The notes under the pieces were generated by a model that saw only the letters and a program-made list of their open reading frames with translations, had not been told where the DNA came from and did no database searches. The position numbers and the translations under genes are program-made. Of a DNA stretch of 64,000 nucleotides, positions 16,139-25,208 are shown piece by piece (positions within the stretch are counted from its first letter, which is position 1; each line of letters opens with the position of its first letter). The stretch is from Noviherbaspirillum sp. Root189 (GTDB lineage: Bacteria > Pseudomonadota > Gammaproteobacteria > Burkholderiales > Burkholderiaceae_D): contig NZ_LMHZ01000017.1 in the NCBI RefSeq assembly GCF_001428545.1, forward strand, positions 47,812-111,811. The letters run 5' to 3'.

Positions 16139-17818
16139 CTACGCGTCTGCACCCATAGAGGGTTGTTCCTGCGCACCCGAGGCGCGGATGTTATCCATGA
16201 AGAAGAGGCCTTCTTTACCTTTGCGCTTGGCCTGATACATTGCGATATCGGCCTGGGCGATTAAATAGGATGATGTGATAGCAGATCCTGCGTGGGTCGC
16301 AATGCCGATGGACATGCCAAGCTTGAAAATTTCCCCGCCGATCTCGAACGGCTCACTGATGGCGCTCAGGCATTGCTGCGCGATTAAGTTCGCCGCGGCG
16401 CTCGCATCGCTTAGCCCCGTAGCCAAGATCACAAATTCGTCACCTCCCAAGCGCGCCACTGTATCGATCCGGCGGCGCCCCTCCGTCAACCGGCGCGCAA
16501 CTTCGCACAGTACCGCATCGCCCGTAGTATGGCCGTAATTGTCGTTAATTCCCTTAAAGTCATCCAGATCGCAAAACAGCAATGCGATCTGCGATCCGTC
16601 ACGGTGCATGGCTCCCAACGCTAACTCCAGGCGCTCTTCCAACATCGTCCGATTATATAATCCGGTTAGCGAATCATGATGCGCCAGGAACTTCAGACGT
16701 TCCTCGGTGGCCTCGCGGGCTGATTCTTCGGCGCGCAGTCTATGTACGAGAAAATTAAAACCGTGTAGCAGTTGACCGACTTCGTCGTCGCGCACCACCG
16801 GCAAGGGCGTGAGCCTTATTTTTCCGTCTGCCATGCCACGTATCGCCCGCGCGGCATCAGTGAGAGGGCGCAGGATACGAGGTAGAGCAATGAGCAACAT
16901 CGTCATGATTAAAACGAGAAAAATTACGCTCGTTTTGAACATGAACTTGCGCAATTCTTCAACAGGGCGAAATGCCTCCTTCGTCGGCATGCGTGCAACC
17001 ATGAACCAGCCTGTGCTAGGTACCGTCACAATCGCTGACAGTTCCTCCGTGCCTTTGGCATTTATCGTGATGCCGGTACCCCGATAGCCGGCCATTGCAC
17101 GATCATGCAGGTGATTCACACCCGTAGGCGGCGTTGGCGTCAAAATCATCGTCGGATCGCTTGATGCGATAAACAAATGATCTGCCGGTGAAATCAACAG
17201 AAATCCACCGGTTGCTCCCAATTGGGATTCTTGCATCAGATCTAAAAATCCTGGTGTATTGAGTCGTGCCACGCCTGCCAGCACCGCCACCACGCTTCCG
17301 CCAGTATCGCGTACCGGTGCCGCGAAAATGATAATCGGGTCGCCGCTTGCGCGGCCGCGCGTTGGCCGTCCAATGACTGGTTTGCTGCTCCGTAGTGCGG
17401 CCAGAAACCAGTCTGATGTTGCATAGTCGAGCTCGCTACGACCGGTAACGCGTGGATATTCCGCATAGAGGCCACGCCCGTCCGGACGTACCACGATCAG
17501 ACCGCCGTTAAACAGAGGATTGATTTGCTGCCTATCCTTGATCCAATTTTGTAATGCGTCGGGTTGAGACGCTAATTTCGCGGGAAATTCAGTTGCAAAT
17601 TGGTTGATTAATTCCAGGCGTGACGTAATGCTGTGGTCTATATCCTGGGCTATATAAGATGCAATAGACAATTGTTGTGTGGCGACCAGCTCTTGCACGT
17701 TTGCGTGAAACATCGGCAGTGCGATGAAGAAGCGCACAATGACACCAATTATGACAAGCCCGACGCCAAGCGCCACAAGCCGAAACTTCATGCTATGAAT
17801 GCAAATTTTCAGTTGCAT
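16139..17818 (-). CDS. Membrane-bound diguanylate cyclase with periplasmic Cache domain
   Basis: 559 residues. Membrane segment about 12-34, a periplasmic double-Cache-like sensor about 40-290, a second span about 295-315 (FLVLIMTMLLIALP), HAMP about 317-370, and a GGDEF domain from about 385. The active site GGDEF is intact at 458-462, and the inhibitory I-site RRID at 449-452 lies exactly five residues before it, so product feedback is likely. It makes cyclic di-GMP in response to an extracellular ligand. The start could instead be the ATG at 17791. It may serve the neighbouring pilus locus, an inference from position only. Confidence 0.93.
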   Translation of the reverse strand: MQLKICIHSMKFRLVALGVGLVIIGVIVRFFIALPMFHANVQELVATQQLSIASYIAQDIDHSITSRLELINQFATEFPAKLASQPDALQNWIKDRQQINPLFNGGLIVVRPDGRGLYAEYPRVTGRSELDYATSDWFLAALRSSKPVIGRPTRGRASGDPIIIFAAPVRDTGGSVVAVLAGVARLNTPGFLDLMQESQLGATGGFLLISPADHLFIASSDPTMILTPTPPTGVNHLHDRAMAGYRGTGITINAKGTEELSAIVTVPSTGWFMVARMPTKEAFRPVEELRKFMFKTSVIFLVLIMTMLLIALPRILRPLTDAARAIRGMADGKIRLTPLPVVRDDEVGQLLHGFNFLVHRLRAEESAREATEERLKFLAHHDSLTGLYNRTMLEERLELALGAMHRDGSQIALLFCDLDDFKGINDNYGHTTGDAVLCEVARRLTEGRRRIDTVARLGGDEFVILATGLSDASAAANLIAQQCLSAISEPFEIGGEIFKLGMSIGIATHAGSAITSSYLIAQADIAMYQAKRKGKEGLFFMDNIRASGAQEQPSMGADA

Positions 17819-18587
17819 TGACTATTCGCTTTTAGCTGTCATACGCCTTTGCACCGCCGGTACCAGAATAATTCATATACTACCATCTGAATAATTGATA
17901 AGTACGCATCAAATTCACAGCGTGCCGCCAACGACTATCGACCAATTCCCCATACGAGAGCGCTTTAGCCTTGACTGTACCGCCAATGCCCGCTGCCGTC
18001 GTTTCGGATAATCAGCTTCGGATATGTCAGTACCATTTCAAGAAGGCTTAACTGCGTAAACTTCCTCGGTGAAAAGCTTGGCTCCGTACCATGCATATAT
18101 GGTCACAAAGTACCCGGGCCTACCCATCCATCAGCTGCAACCGACACGAGTAGCGAAGTCGCTGCATTGATGGCGTTGGCCTTTTTGTACTTTGCGTACT
18201 TCAGTGCTGGACGGCCCGGTCAGTCCGGCGTCTGAGCCCCCGAACCCCGGTAATGATCGCTACCTCGTGCTTTCTTTCGAAAGGCATAGGCATAAGACGC
18301 ATAAAAAGCGACTTACAGAGTTTGATCATCATCATGGCATGAGTGACCAAGTTTAACTTGCATCAAGTTATTTTTGGTTTACGGAAAATGCAAGACAGTT
18401 AACAAAAAAAACAGTTCCGCGTGACTCAATAAAGTTTGTGGTTACTCAATAACCATGACATGCGGCAGTTATTTAATGATCAACAACTAAATGCCATTTA
18501 ATCAATAAAAACTTTAACGATAAATGGCTTAACCGCTACCAACGTCGCTCGGGTAAGTGTGCGAAAGCGTGGCATAGGGAGAAAATA
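17819..18587. other. Gene-free stretch before the tad locus, AT-rich at its 3' end
   Basis: About 770 bp. From 18340 onward it is strongly AT-rich, with repeated ACTCAATAA motifs near 18423 and 18444 (the second inside GGTTACTCAATAACC) and an inverted repeat GCCATTTA (18493-18500) / TAAATGGC (18521-18528). These may be regulatory sites for the pilus operon. No gene was recognised. Confidence 0.4.
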
Positions 18588-19202
18588 TTGCAAACCGATT
18601 CTGGTATTTCCGCAATTCTCACTTCGCTGTCTGTATGCATAGACCTCCTAGTCATGCTCGGTACCGAACCACGCATGGTCGCATTATTTAGTCTGCTGCT
18701 TTGCGCTGGCGTTATCGACTACCGTACACACAAAATTCCTAACTGGCTCACGTTAAGCGGTACTGCCGTTGCGCTTATCTATGCTGCTTTTGTTCCTTTC
18801 ACCCCGGTCCACGGTTTTATATGGGCATTAGGAGGAATGACAATCGGCTTCGTCCTGTTGGTTCCGTTTTATGTGCTGAAGGTGATGGGAGCGGGCGACG
18901 TGAAGCTGATGGCAATGACTGGCGCATTTTTGGGCGCGAGCGACGCATTCAACGCTGTGATTGCTACCTTCATTGTCGGTGGCATCGCATCCATTTTTTT
19001 CGCGGCGTATCACCGAGTTTTTGGCCGAATGATAAGCAATGTAAAAGCCGTTACCGAGCTCATGCTGATATCGGCCGCAACCGGCGTCAAAGCTGGTAGC
19101 CCTACCCAGGTGGTCCAGTCGGTAGGGAAGTTGCCTTACGGCGTAAGCATCGGAATAGGCACCACTGGCTATGTCATAGCAACACAGCTTGGCATTATTT
19201 GA
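18588..19202 (+). CDS. cpaA: Prepilin peptidase of the Tad pilus (TadV/CpaA, peptidase A24)
   Basis: 204 residues with about six membrane segments. The two catalytic aspartates of type IV prepilin peptidases are present in DYRTHKIPNWLT and in GAGDVKLMAMTG (the GxGDxK motif). The methylase domain of PilD is missing, as is usual for TadV. It would cut the leader of the Flp pilins at 22085 and 22478 in the inner membrane. A TTG at 18588 is preceded by AGGGAGA at 18576-18582; an ATG at 18654 would give a shorter form. First gene of the tad locus. Confidence 0.92.
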   Translation: MQTDSGISAILTSLSVCIDLLVMLGTEPRMVALFSLLLCAGVIDYRTHKIPNWLTLSGTAVALIYAAFVPFTPVHGFIWALGGMTIGFVLLVPFYVLKVMGAGDVKLMAMTGAFLGASDAFNAVIATFIVGGIASIFFAAYHRVFGRMISNVKAVTELMLISAATGVKAGSPTQVVQSVGKLPYGVSIGIGTTGYVIATQLGII

Positions 19203-19233
19203 AACACTTCACAACATCAACTCAAGGCAGAAC

Positions 19234-20079
19234 ATGAAAAACATCAAGGCAATAGGGTTGTTGTTCCTTGCAGTTATCGCGGGTCTTACGGCAGCGGTAT
19301 ACGCAGCGGGATGGGTATCGCATCAGGGAAACATCGCTTCGAATAAAGTGGTAGTGGCGGCTGTCGATATCCAGCTTGGCACCAAAATTAATCAACAGAT
19401 GCTTGCGACGATAGACTGGCCCAGCGGATCCATGCCCTCCGGATCGTTCACTGAAATTAAAGATCTGCAGGACCGAGTACCGAAAGTCAGCGTGCTACGT
19501 GGCGAACCTATTCTAGATGGAAAACTGGCGCCGATAGGAACACGTGGCGGCTTATCCGCTGTCATCGCCGATGGAAAGCGCGCCATGACCGTGCGCGTTA
19601 ATGATGTAGTCGGTGTCGCGGGCTTTGCTCTCCCGGGTAATTATGTTGACGTCATGCTGAATACGCAGCGCGATAAGGACGGCCGATCCGAAGAAAGCAA
19701 ACAGATTAGCAAAGTAGTGCTCGAGCAGGTGCTCGTTCTAGCAGTTGCGCAGGAATCCGGCCGTGACGATACCACGCCAAAGGTAGTCAGCGCCGTCACG
19801 TTGGAGCTAAGTCCGGAAGACGCCGAAAAACTTGATCTTGCTCGCAGCGTCGGCACGCTATCTCTCGTTCTGCGCAACCAGGTAGACAAGGCGCCTATCT
19901 CCACGGCAGGTGTGACTAAGAAGCAGCTCTTTGGCGAGAAAGAAATACGTCCGACCACAGTCGCCTTGACCATCAAGCCGACTCCACCAAAGCCTGCTCC
20001 AGTGAAAAAGCAACATCCAACACAGTGCGTCGAGGTTATCCAAAACGGCACACATTCACTCAACTGCTTCCAACAATAA
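19234..20079 (+). CDS. cpaB: Flp pilus assembly protein CpaB/RcpC
   Basis: 281 residues from ATG 19234, AAGGCAG just upstream. One N-terminal membrane anchor (AIGLLFLAVIAGLTAAVYAA) is followed by an SAF domain with VVAAVDIQLGTKINQQML near 40-60. The RcpC/CpaB core region (KRAMTVRVNDVVGVAGFALPGNYVDV) follows. The end is Pro/Lys-rich and holds two cysteines (TQCVEVIQNGTHSLNCFQQ), which may form a disulphide in the periplasm. CpaB acts with the CpaC secretin in the periplasm of Flp pilus systems. The next gene follows after 20 bp. Confidence 0.92.
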   Translation: MKNIKAIGLLFLAVIAGLTAAVYAAGWVSHQGNIASNKVVVAAVDIQLGTKINQQMLATIDWPSGSMPSGSFTEIKDLQDRVPKVSVLRGEPILDGKLAPIGTRGGLSAVIADGKRAMTVRVNDVVGVAGFALPGNYVDVMLNTQRDKDGRSEESKQISKVVLEQVLVLAVAQESGRDDTTPKVVSAVTLELSPEDAEKLDLARSVGTLSLVLRNQVDKAPISTAGVTKKQLFGEKEIRPTTVALTIKPTPPKPAPVKKQHPTQCVEVIQNGTHSLNCFQQ

Positions 20080-20099
20080 AACAACCAGGAGCATTCCTC

Positions 20100-21623
20100 G
20101 TGCGCAAATGTTATATACAGACCGCCGTAGTTATCGCACTGGCTTCCACCGGCCAGACATTCGCTGCCAGTCAAACGCCATCAAGTAATACATCTGCAGG
20201 AGGATTGAAGCCATGTTCATCTGTCGCCGTCGATCCGCCAACATACGTTACTTTGGGAAAATCAACAGTCGTGAAGCTTAGTTTTCCTGCTGCACGCATG
20301 GTCGTCGGAGGTCAGTCCACCAGTCGCACGGTTTCTCCAGCAACACCGATAAACAAGGAGGAAAAGCCCGCTCTACCACCAGGCCCCCAGACAACTTCCG
20401 ATGGCGTCGCCGACGTAGACATCACCCTTCTCAGTCCAACTGACTTATTCTTCCTTGGCAAGAAATCGGGGTCCATGAATCTTGTTTTGCAAGGAACGGA
20501 CGGACGCTGTTCTATCAAGGATGTCATCGTAACGCTTGACCCAAACACCTTGCAAGCCAAGCTGACCGAACTTATGCCAGAAGAAACCGGTATCAAAGTG
20601 CGAGGCGCTGAAAACGCCGTAGTCCTAACCGGGTTAGTCAGCGACGTCGTCAAGCTCGATCAGATCATCAATCTCGCGACATCCTATGGCGACGGGAAGA
20701 AGGTCGTCAACATGCTGCGCGTCTCTGATCCGCAGCAGGTCATGTTGGAAGTGAAGATCGCGGAAGTAAGCAAAAGCCTATTAGATCGGTTCGGATTGGA
20801 CTTCAGTAGACTCGCCACGTCGGCTGACGGTTCCAAGTCAAAAATCATTTCCGGAATTGTTGGCGGTGGACCAGCGGTCTTTGAGCGATATCGGCCGGGA
20901 CTGACCTTTGATCTCGAACGATCGGTTCCCTTCGATGCACGGGTTACCGGTGTCAATCAGGCGTCTCTGTTTGGGATGGACGCAGAAAAGAAAGACGGTT
21001 TGGTACGCGTACTCGCCGAACCAAACATCATGGCAATCAGCGGCCAGCAGGCCAGCTTCCTCTCAGGAGGAAAGATCTTCATCCCCGTTGCGCAGAACAA
21101 CATGGGTGGGGGCACGACCATTACGCTTGAAGAGAAAGAGTTCGGCGTAGGTTTAAAATTTACTCCGACAGTCCTGGACCGTTCCCGCGTAAATCTGAAA
21201 TTGACATCAGAAGTTTCCGAACTTTCTCAAACGGGGTCTCCCTTTACTACGATCAACGGTGCGACGTCTATCCTCCCATCAATGGCTACGCGCCGCGCAG
21301 ATACAACTGTGCAGCTAGGTGACGGACAAAGCTTTGTCGTCGCAGGACTTATTCGCAATAACGTTTCGGAGACCATCAGTCGTTTCCCCGGGGTGGGAGA
21401 GGTGCCGATTCTGGGCGCACTTTTCCGGTCAACCGAGTTCCAGAACGATAAAACAGAGTTGGTCTTCGTCGTGACGCCGCGATTGGTAAAGCCGATTACT
21501 ACGGACGTCGTTCTGCCAACTGATAACCACATCGTGCCAAATCGGGCCGAAGTTCTATTCCTGGGAAAAGCTGAAGGCGCGACCAAAGAAACGACGTCTG
21601 AGCCAAGTCCCCCGACCAAGTAA
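20100..21623 (+). CDS. cpaC: Flp pilus secretin CpaC/RcpA
   Basis: 507 residues from GTG 20100, with AGGAG at 20087-20091. The signal peptide KCYIQTAVVIALASTGQTFA is followed by the pilus-formation N-terminal domain, containing VTLGKSTVVKLSFPAARM. A BON-like stretch (LTGLVSDVVKLDQIINLAT) and a full secretin domain with VRVLAEPNIMAISGQQASFL and the terminal VPILGALFRS complete it. It forms the outer-membrane channel of the Tad secretion machine. Composition is close to its neighbours. The GTG start is well supported by the signal peptide. Confidence 0.93.
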   Translation: MRKCYIQTAVVIALASTGQTFAASQTPSSNTSAGGLKPCSSVAVDPPTYVTLGKSTVVKLSFPAARMVVGGQSTSRTVSPATPINKEEKPALPPGPQTTSDGVADVDITLLSPTDLFFLGKKSGSMNLVLQGTDGRCSIKDVIVTLDPNTLQAKLTELMPEETGIKVRGAENAVVLTGLVSDVVKLDQIINLATSYGDGKKVVNMLRVSDPQQVMLEVKIAEVSKSLLDRFGLDFSRLATSADGSKSKIISGIVGGGPAVFERYRPGLTFDLERSVPFDARVTGVNQASLFGMDAEKKDGLVRVLAEPNIMAISGQQASFLSGGKIFIPVAQNNMGGGTTITLEEKEFGVGLKFTPTVLDRSRVNLKLTSEVSELSQTGSPFTTINGATSILPSMATRRADTTVQLGDGQSFVVAGLIRNNVSETISRFPGVGEVPILGALFRSTEFQNDKTELVFVVTPRLVKPITTDVVLPTDNHIVPNRAEVLFLGKAEGATKETTSEPSPPTK

Positions 21624-21635
21624 CCGGAGATAGAT

Positions 21636-21905
21636 ATGAAAAGTTCTGTAGCAGTATTCTGCATCGGCATATTGGGCGCCTGTTCGACCACACCCAATTA
21701 CGATGCCAGATTCGGGGACGCTGTACGGCAATCGCGATTCCAAATGACGATTAACCCCGATGCTGGGAAAACTCTTGATTCGATTGCGGGTATGGATGGC
21801 AAATCCGCCAAGGAGGCGGTTGGCCGTTATCAGGGAAGCTTCAAAGAACCCCCGCCGGTAACAAATGTAATCAACATCGGCGGCAGCCTTGGAAGCGGAA
21901 AGTAG
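21636..21905 (+). CDS. Small lipoprotein of the tad locus
   Basis: 89 residues with a lipoprotein signal MKSSVAVFCIGILGACSTT (lipobox LGAC, lipidated Cys at 16). The mature part is short and polar: DAVRQSRFQMTINPDAG, then GMDGKSAKEAVGRYQGSF and a glycine-rich end NVINIGGSLGSGK. I know it only as a small protein that sits between the secretin and the pilin genes of betaproteobacterial tad loci. By position it may help the secretin insert in the outer membrane, in the role of CpaD/RcpB-type proteins, which are otherwise missing here. Confidence 0.75.
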   Translation: MKSSVAVFCIGILGACSTTPNYDARFGDAVRQSRFQMTINPDAGKTLDSIAGMDGKSAKEAVGRYQGSFKEPPPVTNVINIGGSLGSGK

Positions 21906-22084
21906 CTATAGAAGATGCGCATTTGACCTGCGGATCCAAGTCATAAAACCCATTGCATTCCCGCTGCCAGTATCGGTATGTACCTGCTTGTTGTTCGTAG
22001 TAGCTGTTCGTAGTAGTTGTTCGTAATGTAGTACCACTTAATAGTAAAAACGTCCATTTACAACCTATGCCGAAGGAATCACAA

Positions 22085-22297
22085 ATGACCAAATTTCTCT
22101 CAGCGTTCACCAAATCAATACACAATTTTTGTAGGGATGATGACGGCGCTCAAGTTGTCGAGTATGCGCTTATTATCGCGGTCGTTTCAATTGCCCTGGT
22201 ATTGGCGCTTCAAGGCCTAACCGCCAACGGGGGCGGTTTCGCGACCTTCATAACACGCGTCACAACTTGCTTGACCGGTACAGCAGCTTGCGTTTGA
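22085..22297 (+). CDS. flp: Flp/Fap pilin, first copy
   Basis: 70 residues from ATG 22085 (GAAGGAATCACA precedes). A short positive leader, MTKFLSAFTKSIHNFCRDDD, ends at glycine and is followed by the Flp cleavage and hydrophobic motif GAQVVEYALIIAVVSIALVL, including the conserved Glu and Tyr. It ends RVTTCLTGTAACV with two cysteines. CpaA would cut after the Gly. This is the main structural subunit of the Flp pilus, or one of two. A longer in-frame start at 22067 is less likely. Confidence 0.93.
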   Translation: MTKFLSAFTKSIHNFCRDDDGAQVVEYALIIAVVSIALVLALQGLTANGGGFATFITRVTTCLTGTAACV

Positions 22298-22477
22298 TTG
22301 CATGTTGAGGTTCTTTGTATGACTGGCCTTGGAACTTCCAGCCGTACTAATTGGGAAAGATATCTCTAGCCAGTATTCGGCCTTGCCGATTTTGAGCAGC
22401 ATCGCAGTAGTAGTTCGTTAGGTAGCAACGTGTCATGTCAGTAAACATCCATTCACCACTTATGCCAAGGGAAGAAA

Positions 22478-22687
22478 ATGAACCAACTGATCACAGCATT
22501 TAACAACTTCATCCGATCCTTCGCCCGAGACGAAGAAGGCGCGCAAGTTGTCGAGTATGCGCTAATTATCGCCGTCGTCTCAATTGCCCTCGTAATTGCG
22601 TTGCGTGCCTTAACGACCGGCGGTGGATTTGCGGCTTTTATTACCCGAGTTACCACTTGCTTGACAGGCACTGCAGCTTGCGTGTGA
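22478..22687 (+). CDS. flp: Flp/Fap pilin, second copy
   Basis: 69 residues, AGGGAAG before the ATG. It is nearly the same protein as the first pilin: leader MNQLITAFNNFIRSFARDEE, cleavage motif GAQVVEYALIIAVVSIALVI and the identical end RVTTCLTGTAACV. The leader DNA before each pilin is also similar (CCATT...TATGCC then a purine-rich site), so the unit was duplicated with its 5' region. Two pilins may give a mixed pilus or be used under different conditions. Confidence 0.93.
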   Translation: MNQLITAFNNFIRSFARDEEGAQVVEYALIIAVVSIALVIALRALTTGGGFAAFITRVTTCLTGTAACV

Positions 22688-23061
22688 TCGAACTGGTCGA
22701 TCGCAGATAACAAAGTTTGGGAGGCTACTACGGTCTCCTAAACTGCGTTAGCTGTATGGGTAAAAAGGTATCCCTGGTTATTGCGGTTTATGAGGAGCGA
22801 ATTCGTTTTTCAGCGGTGAACTTATCTGCTTCTACACTTGACGGCAGGTTAACAAGCAATACCCGCAAATGCGAACTCACATTCACTGTTTTAGTTAGTC
22901 ACTATGTCAGGCGATGTAGTCATCAATGGCAGCAATATGCAACCAATGATGCACTTTGGTCTATGGAACCAGTTGTTTGACATTGATGCCGCTTACTAGA
23001 TTCTGTTGCTACACAGGGTGCCGGAATGCCCGGCTTGTTACGTCCACTCTAAGGTACCGTT
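22688..23061. other. Gene-free stretch between pilins and TadG-like gene
   Basis: About 370 bp. One open reading frame (22717-22980) exists, but it has no recognisable domain and no clear ribosome binding site, and I do not call it. No terminator with a T-run was seen after the second pilin. Confidence 0.4.
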
Positions 23062-24327
23062 ATGAGTAAGGTAGATCGCAACCAACGAGGTGCTGTTCTT
23101 GTTACCTCCATCTTGGTCGTGCTTTTCCTAATGGGATTCATGGGCATCGCGTTGGACTTTGGCCGACTGTTTATCGTGAAAACCGAGCTGCAGACTGCAG
23201 TGGATAGTTGCGCGCTGGCTGCGGCCCACGAGCTTGATAAAAAGTCTGACTCGTTGACTAGAGCACGCAGCAGCGGTACCACGGCCGGAAATTTGAATCG
23301 TGTTGACCTGCAATCCATTAATTGGAGAAACCGCGGCCAGATTGTTGACGCCGATATCACATTTAAAAACGCAAACTATGTCGATACAACTGATCCAGCG
23401 GTAGCTATCTATGCGCAGTGCCGACATACCCATGCTGGGGTACCAATGTGGCTTCTGCAAGCGTTGGGGGCATTCTCCGGCGCATCCGCGACTTTCCCAG
23501 GCACACAAAACGTTTTTGCATCGGCCGTAGCAACAAGGGCCAGCGCCCAGACGACCTGCCCTGTACCTGTCGCCCTGAAACCGAGGCCTGGTGGGACGGC
23601 GCCGAACTATGGATTTGTGGTTGGTGACTGGATCACGCTCATCATGGCTCAAAATGCAGCAGCGGGAGGCCAAATCGGCTGGGCAAACTTGGACGGCTCC
23701 AATAGCGCATCCCAGACCGTAGCAGAAATGGAGGGATCTTGCGGCACTGAAGTCGGCGATACGCTAGGCACACCTGGCGTACAAGCATCTGTTGCCGACG
23801 TATGGAATTTTCGATTTGGAATATACAAAAATAGCAGTGAGCCTAGCATACATCGGCCCGACATGACCGGCTACGCTTACACTTCTACCAATTGGCCAAG
23901 TGGGCGTAACGCATACGACGGACCAGTCCCTCCCGGAGCACATTCTTCCGCGGAAAATTTTGTCACAAAGCGGCTTTCTTTTGCTTCTTGCGCCGATACC
24001 GGTACGAGAGTACGTGGTGCAAATAGCTGTGAATCCATTACCGGCTTAAGCCTGAATAGTTTCCAGAGCCTTGCCGCTCCAGGCAATGTGCCCGGCGGGC
24101 ATCGCGAGTATGGCAGCAATCGCCGACTTGTGGTTGTCCCCGTCGTTAACGATGCAATGGGAGTCGTTGATTATGCATGCATGTTCTTGTTGCAACCGCT
24201 CAGTATCCCAATGACCGACGTACAGCTTGAGTACAGAGGAAATGCGGGAGATGCAAACAGTCCTTGCACCACCAGCGGCTTGCCCGGTGGGTCGGCTGGT
24301 CCTCTGGTTCCAGTGTTAGTCCAATGA
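23062..24327 (+). CDS. tadG: TadG-like Flp pilus-assembly protein
   Basis: 421 residues. The N-terminus has the pilin-like Tad region QRGAVLVTSILVVLFLMGFM followed by DFGRLFIVKTELQTAVDSCA LAAAHEL, the family signature of TadG proteins. A long periplasmic or surface domain follows, with about ten cysteines and little recognisable fold; there is no clear von Willebrand domain in this copy. It ends TSGLPGGSAGPLVPVLVQ. Its stop overlaps or abuts the next gene. It is a minor pseudopilin-like component, placed before two TadE genes as is usual. Confidence 0.82.
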   Translation: MSKVDRNQRGAVLVTSILVVLFLMGFMGIALDFGRLFIVKTELQTAVDSCALAAAHELDKKSDSLTRARSSGTTAGNLNRVDLQSINWRNRGQIVDADITFKNANYVDTTDPAVAIYAQCRHTHAGVPMWLLQALGAFSGASATFPGTQNVFASAVATRASAQTTCPVPVALKPRPGGTAPNYGFVVGDWITLIMAQNAAAGGQIGWANLDGSNSASQTVAEMEGSCGTEVGDTLGTPGVQASVADVWNFRFGIYKNSSEPSIHRPDMTGYAYTSTNWPSGRNAYDGPVPPGAHSSAENFVTKRLSFASCADTGTRVRGANSCESITGLSLNSFQSLAAPGNVPGGHREYGSNRRLVVVPVVNDAMGVVDYACMFLLQPLSIPMTDVQLEYRGNAGDANSPCTTSGLPGGSAGPLVPVLVQ

Positions 24328-24335
24328 GGTACGCC

Positions 24336-24764
24336 ATGAAAAGAAATGAACAGGGGGCAGCCGTGATAGAGCTTGCTTTGATACTACCCGTACTCTTGCT
24401 CTTAACGTTTATCGTGACTGAATTTGGACGGGCCGTATATCAGTACAACTCCATTGCCAAATCGGTCCGGGACGCCGTGCGTTATCTTGCAGTCCAAACC
24501 CCGGGCACGCACATTGCAGAAGCACGCAGCCTAATTGTCTACGGAAATACTGCAGGCGTTGGGACGCCGCTTGCTCCCGGCCTCACGTTAGCCCACGTGG
24601 CTACTCCCACTTGGCAGGCAGCGGGCGCTACCCCAGCGATCAATACCGTCACCATTACCGTGACAGGCTACACGTTCCAGTCCCTATTCGGCAGCGCGTT
24701 CGGCGTTAATCTCGGAAACTTTAATTACAGTGATATCAGTGCAACCATGCGAGCCCCATCATGA
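24336..24764 (+). CDS. tadE: TadE-family minor pilin, first
   Basis: 142 residues. The chosen ATG at 24336 has GAGGT at 24326-24330, five bases before it; an ATG at 24324 overlaps the TadG stop and is also possible. The motif NEQGAAVIELALILPVLLLL with conserved Glu is the TadE domain, followed by TEFGRAVYQYNSIAKSVRDA. The rest is periplasmic. TadE proteins are pseudopilins cut by CpaA. The stop overlaps the next gene by ATGA. Confidence 0.88.
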   Translation: MKRNEQGAAVIELALILPVLLLLTFIVTEFGRAVYQYNSIAKSVRDAVRYLAVQTPGTHIAEARSLIVYGNTAGVGTPLAPGLTLAHVATPTWQAAGATPAINTVTITVTGYTFQSLFGSAFGVNLGNFNYSDISATMRAPS

Positions 24765-25192
24765 ATGTCCGTCAATCTGGTGCGACGATCATCGAGTTTT
24801 CTCTTTCTCTAACGATCTTCCTTACCTTCTTGTTAGGCATAACAGATTTTAGCCGGATGCTATTTACCTGGAGTGCGGCCAATGAAGCAGCACGAATGGG
24901 GGCAAGATACGCCGTAGTTTGTGATAACACATTCAACCGAGACGCAGTACTAGCAAAGATGCAGCGCTTACTGCCGCAAATTGCGAGTATTGATGTCGTT
25001 TGGGAACCGGCGGGTTGTAATGCATCCAACTGCGCGGGTGTAACGGTCAACATTACTAATATCGACTATCAGTGGATATCGCCGATTGCGGGATTATCAA
25101 GAATGGCGCCAATCAGCATGCCAAGATTTTCCACCTACCTTCCCAGGGAAATGATGGGACAGGATCCAAATAACGCAACAATCTGTTCTTAA
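24761..25192 (+). CDS. tadF: TadE-family minor pilin, second
   Basis: 143 residues beginning with MNVRQSGATIIEFSLSLTIF, a TadE-type signature with Glu12, and continuing LLGITDFSRMLFTWSAANEA, then ARMGARYAVV. Several cysteines follow (ACDNT-type region, AGCNASNCAGV). Its start overlaps the previous stop (ATGA). Second minor pilin of the TadE/TadF pair. Confidence 0.87.
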   Translation: MNVRQSGATIIEFSLSLTIFLTFLLGITDFSRMLFTWSAANEAARMGARYAVVCDNTFNRDAVLAKMQRLLPQIASIDVVWEPAGCNASNCAGVTVNITNIDYQWISPIAGLSRMAPISMPRFSTYLPREMMGQDPNNATICS

Positions 25193-25208
25193 TAACCAGG
25201 ATAGAAAA

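Noticed and set aside
17973..18235. An open stretch of about 85 codons before the tad locus with a hydrophobic end (EVAALMALAFLYFAYFSAG)
   Set aside because: It has no start codon in a suitable place and no ribosome binding site; the hydrophobic part alone is not enough to call a gene or a relic.
22717..22980. 87-codon frame between the pilins and TadG
   Set aside because: No ribosome binding site and no recognisable features.
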